The notes under the pieces were generated by a model. It searched no databases. It worked only from the letters and a program-made list of their open reading frames with translations, and was not told the origin of the DNA. A program made the position numbers and the translations under genes. 6,917 nt of DNA from positions 1-6,917 of the forward strand of contig JANYGE010000013.1 in the NCBI GenBank assembly GCA_025362535.1, written 5' to 3'. This stretch comes from Hyphomicrobiales bacterium. Its GTDB lineage: Bacteria; Pseudomonadota; Alphaproteobacteria; Rhizobiales; Aestuariivirgaceae. Positions 5,818-6,917 of the stretch are shown piece by piece (within the stretch, counting starts at the first letter, position 1; every line of letters starts with the position of its first letter).

Positions 5818-6504
5818 ATGTACAAACAAATAGTAACACTGTTCAGAGGCCGAGCCTTTGAAACCCAAGAAGCCATTGTTGATGCGCATGCACTGACTAT
5901 CCTGCGCCAGCAAATCAGAGATTGCGCCGAAGCCGTCAGCGCCTCGCGCAAGGCCGTGGCCATTGCCATGGCGCAGAATGAACAGGAAATTCTGCAATGC
6001 GTAAAAATCAAAACTCGTATTGCCGATCTTGAAGCAAGAACCATCCATGCCTTGGAGCAAAACAAGCTGGAGCTCGCCCATGAAGCCGCTGAGACAATTG
6101 CCATTCTGGAAATGGAACGCGACTCTTCACTATCAGCGCAAAGCAATTTTTCGCGTGAGATTTCACGTCTCAAAGGAATTTTGCGCCAAAGTGAAACCCG
6201 CCTCAAAGATATTGAACGCGGCCACCGCATTGCCGCTGTGACTGAGAAAACCCAAAACCTGCGTGAGCAGGGAACGGGCTCCACCCTCAATGCCTTGCGC
6301 GATGCTGAAGCCACGCTAGCGCGCCTGCAAATTCGCCAACGCCAAATTGATGTGACCGATGAAGTGATGGCCGAAATGGATAAGGCCGCTGATCCTTCAG
6401 CACTGTCCGAAAAACTGGCCGCCGCTGGCTGTGGTACCCCCACCAAAACCGGAGCTGACGACGTGCTCAAGCGTCTTCAAAACCAAATGAAACCTATTGC
6501 TTGA
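5818..6504 (+). CDS. pspA: PspA/IM30 family phage shock protein A
   Basis: The 228-residue product begins MYKQIVTLFRGRAFETQEAIVDAHALTILRQQIRD in style, the form usual for alphaproteobacterial PspA. An amphipathic amino-terminal helix (about 1-20) for membrane binding is followed by long coiled-coil helices (about 25-145) rich in A, E, K, Q and R. A break at QGTGST (151-156) precedes the later helices 157-188 and 211-226. PspA/IM30 proteins belong to the ESCRT-III-like superfamily and oligomerise on the inner face of the cytoplasmic membrane to protect it under stress. The start at 5818 is set by GGAGA and by family similarity; the upstream ATG would add eight residues from operator sequence. 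It is first in an operon with the YiaA/YiaB gene and is probably repressed by the divergent TetR protein. No PspF, PspB or PspC gene is adjacent. Confidence 0.92.
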   Translation: MYKQIVTLFRGRAFETQEAIVDAHALTILRQQIRDCAEAVSASRKAVAIAMAQNEQEILQCVKIKTRIADLEARTIHALEQNKLELAHEAAETIAILEMERDSSLSAQSNFSREISRLKGILRQSETRLKDIERGHRIAAVTEKTQNLREQGTGSTLNALRDAEATLARLQIRQRQIDVTDEVMAEMDKAADPSALSEKLAAAGCGTPTKTGADDVLKRLQNQMKPIA

Positions 6505-6530
6505 GAAACTCAAACCTTAAACCCCGATTG

Positions 6531-6536
6531 AAAGGA
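6531..6536 (+). promoter_or_regulatory. Ribosome binding site of the YiaA/YiaB gene
   Basis: AAAGGA lies seven bases before ATG 6544. It gives the second gene of the operon its own initiation signal across the 39-bp gap after pspA. Confidence 0.7.
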
Positions 6537-6543
6537 TATTATT

Positions 6544-6831
6544 ATGGCTAACCAACCCAACCTTGTTAAAAATTCAAATGCATGGAATTCATTCACGCTG
6601 CTCTCCTTTGGCATTGCAATCGTGATGAGTGCCGGCGGCATCTATTTTCTCGAAGCCAGCTTCGCCGCCAAAGGCTTCTATGCCATGTCGGCTTTGATGC
6701 TGGTCCACACCGCCATCTCAGCCACCAAAACCGTGCGCGACGCCGATGAAGCCAGCCGCATGGTCAACAAAATCGAAGACGCCCGCACCGAAAAGTTGCT
6801 CATGGAAATGGGCCGGGGTGGAAATATTTAG
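6544..6831 (+). CDS. YiaA/YiaB family inner membrane protein
   Basis: This 95-residue protein has two membrane helices, about 15-36 and 43-61, joined by a very short turn. A conserved cytoplasmic-looking segment follows, TKTVRDADEASRMVNKIEDARTEKLL (61-86). This two-helix layout and the TKTVRD...N.I..ARTEKLL motif are those of the YiaA/YiaB domain (PF05360-type). The molecular function is not established. Placement 39 bp after pspA with no terminator between suggests co-transcription, and the protein could act as a membrane partner for PspA, replacing the absent PspB/PspC; that is inference. The last residues are glycine-rich (GRGGNI). Confidence 0.9.
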   Translation: MANQPNLVKNSNAWNSFTLLSFGIAIVMSAGGIYFLEASFAAKGFYAMSALMLVHTAISATKTVRDADEASRMVNKIEDARTEKLLMEMGRGGNI

Positions 6832-6835
6832 TTCT

Positions 6836-6859
6836 ACCCTTCCCCCATTGGGGAAAGGT
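6836..6859 (+). repeat. Stem-loop after the psp operon, possible terminator or dispersed repeat
   Basis: TTCCCC (6840-6845) pairs with GGGGAA (6850-6855) around CATT. The stem continues past one C-A mismatch with ACC/GGT. No T tract follows directly; the next T run starts at 6877. The sequence running into GGTGGCGCGAA resembles intergenic repeats common in alphaproteobacterial genomes, recalled from general familiarity rather than a search. Confidence 0.4.
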
Positions 6860-6874
6860 GGCGCGAATAGTAAG

Positions 6875-6891
6875 CATTTTTTTCAAAAATG
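6875..6891. repeat. A/T-rich palindrome near the right edge
   Basis: CATTTTT (6875-6881) and AAAAATG (6885-6891) are perfect inverted arms around TTC. It could be the tail of a terminator or a regulatory site of a gene beyond the edge. No gene is recognisable in 6832-6917. Confidence 0.35.
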
Positions 6892-6917
6892 TGTAGGATG
6901 AGGGCCGTTGCGTAAAG

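Noticed and set aside
5742..6470. A 242-codon leftward open frame opposite pspA
   Set aside because: It is rich in serine, arginine and cysteine with no domain pattern, and it lies fully antisense to a well-supported PspA gene. It is a shadow of that gene's codon usage.
1..6917. CRISPR array, insertion sequence, prophage, tRNA or rRNA
   Set aside because: I saw no regularly spaced repeats, transposase or phage-like proteins, terminal inverted repeats or RNA gene signatures on either strand.

Overview
The window looks like chromosomal DNA of an alphaproteobacterium, most likely Hyphomicrobiales or a close relative. I infer this from protein style: an MttB-family protein with the RRSGGRDARR amino-terminus common in that class, a short PspA paired with YiaA/YiaB, and a UPF0178/MarC pair. 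Base composition is a little over 50% GC by eye. I see no insertion sequence, prophage, CRISPR array, tRNA or rRNA. All genes look intact except the first, which runs off the left edge.

Left part (1-2500). Two genes read leftward. A FAD-dependent oxidoreductase of the GlpA/LhgO type is cut by the window start. Upstream of it is a 576-residue APC-superfamily permease of the amino acid/choline transporter kind. A strong intrinsic terminator with a UUCG tetraloop separates the two. A 237-bp divergent intergenic region, holding phased direct repeats and hairpins, then separates the permease from the rightward genes.

Middle part (2501-5113). Three rightward genes are packed like an operon: a non-pyrrolysine MttB-family (trimethylamine/quaternary amine) methyltransferase, a UPF0178 (YaiI/YqxD) PIN-like protein overlapping it by one base, and a MarC-family membrane protein four bases further on. 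The divergent permease plus methyltransferase suggests import and corrinoid-dependent demethylation of a quaternary amine such as a betaine, carnitine or choline derivative. The substrate is not determined by the sequence, and the partner corrinoid protein is not in the window.

Right part (5107-6917). A leftward TetR-family regulator is divergent from a two-gene operon encoding PspA/IM30 and a YiaA/YiaB membrane protein. The 108-bp space between them carries three copies of the palindrome TGAAC-N3-GTTCA. One covers the likely -35 box of pspA and one its likely start site, so this is a readable candidate for TetR repression of a compact phage-shock-like envelope stress module. No PspF, PspB or PspC is present. 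The last 86 bases hold a stem-loop and an A/T palindrome but no recognisable gene.
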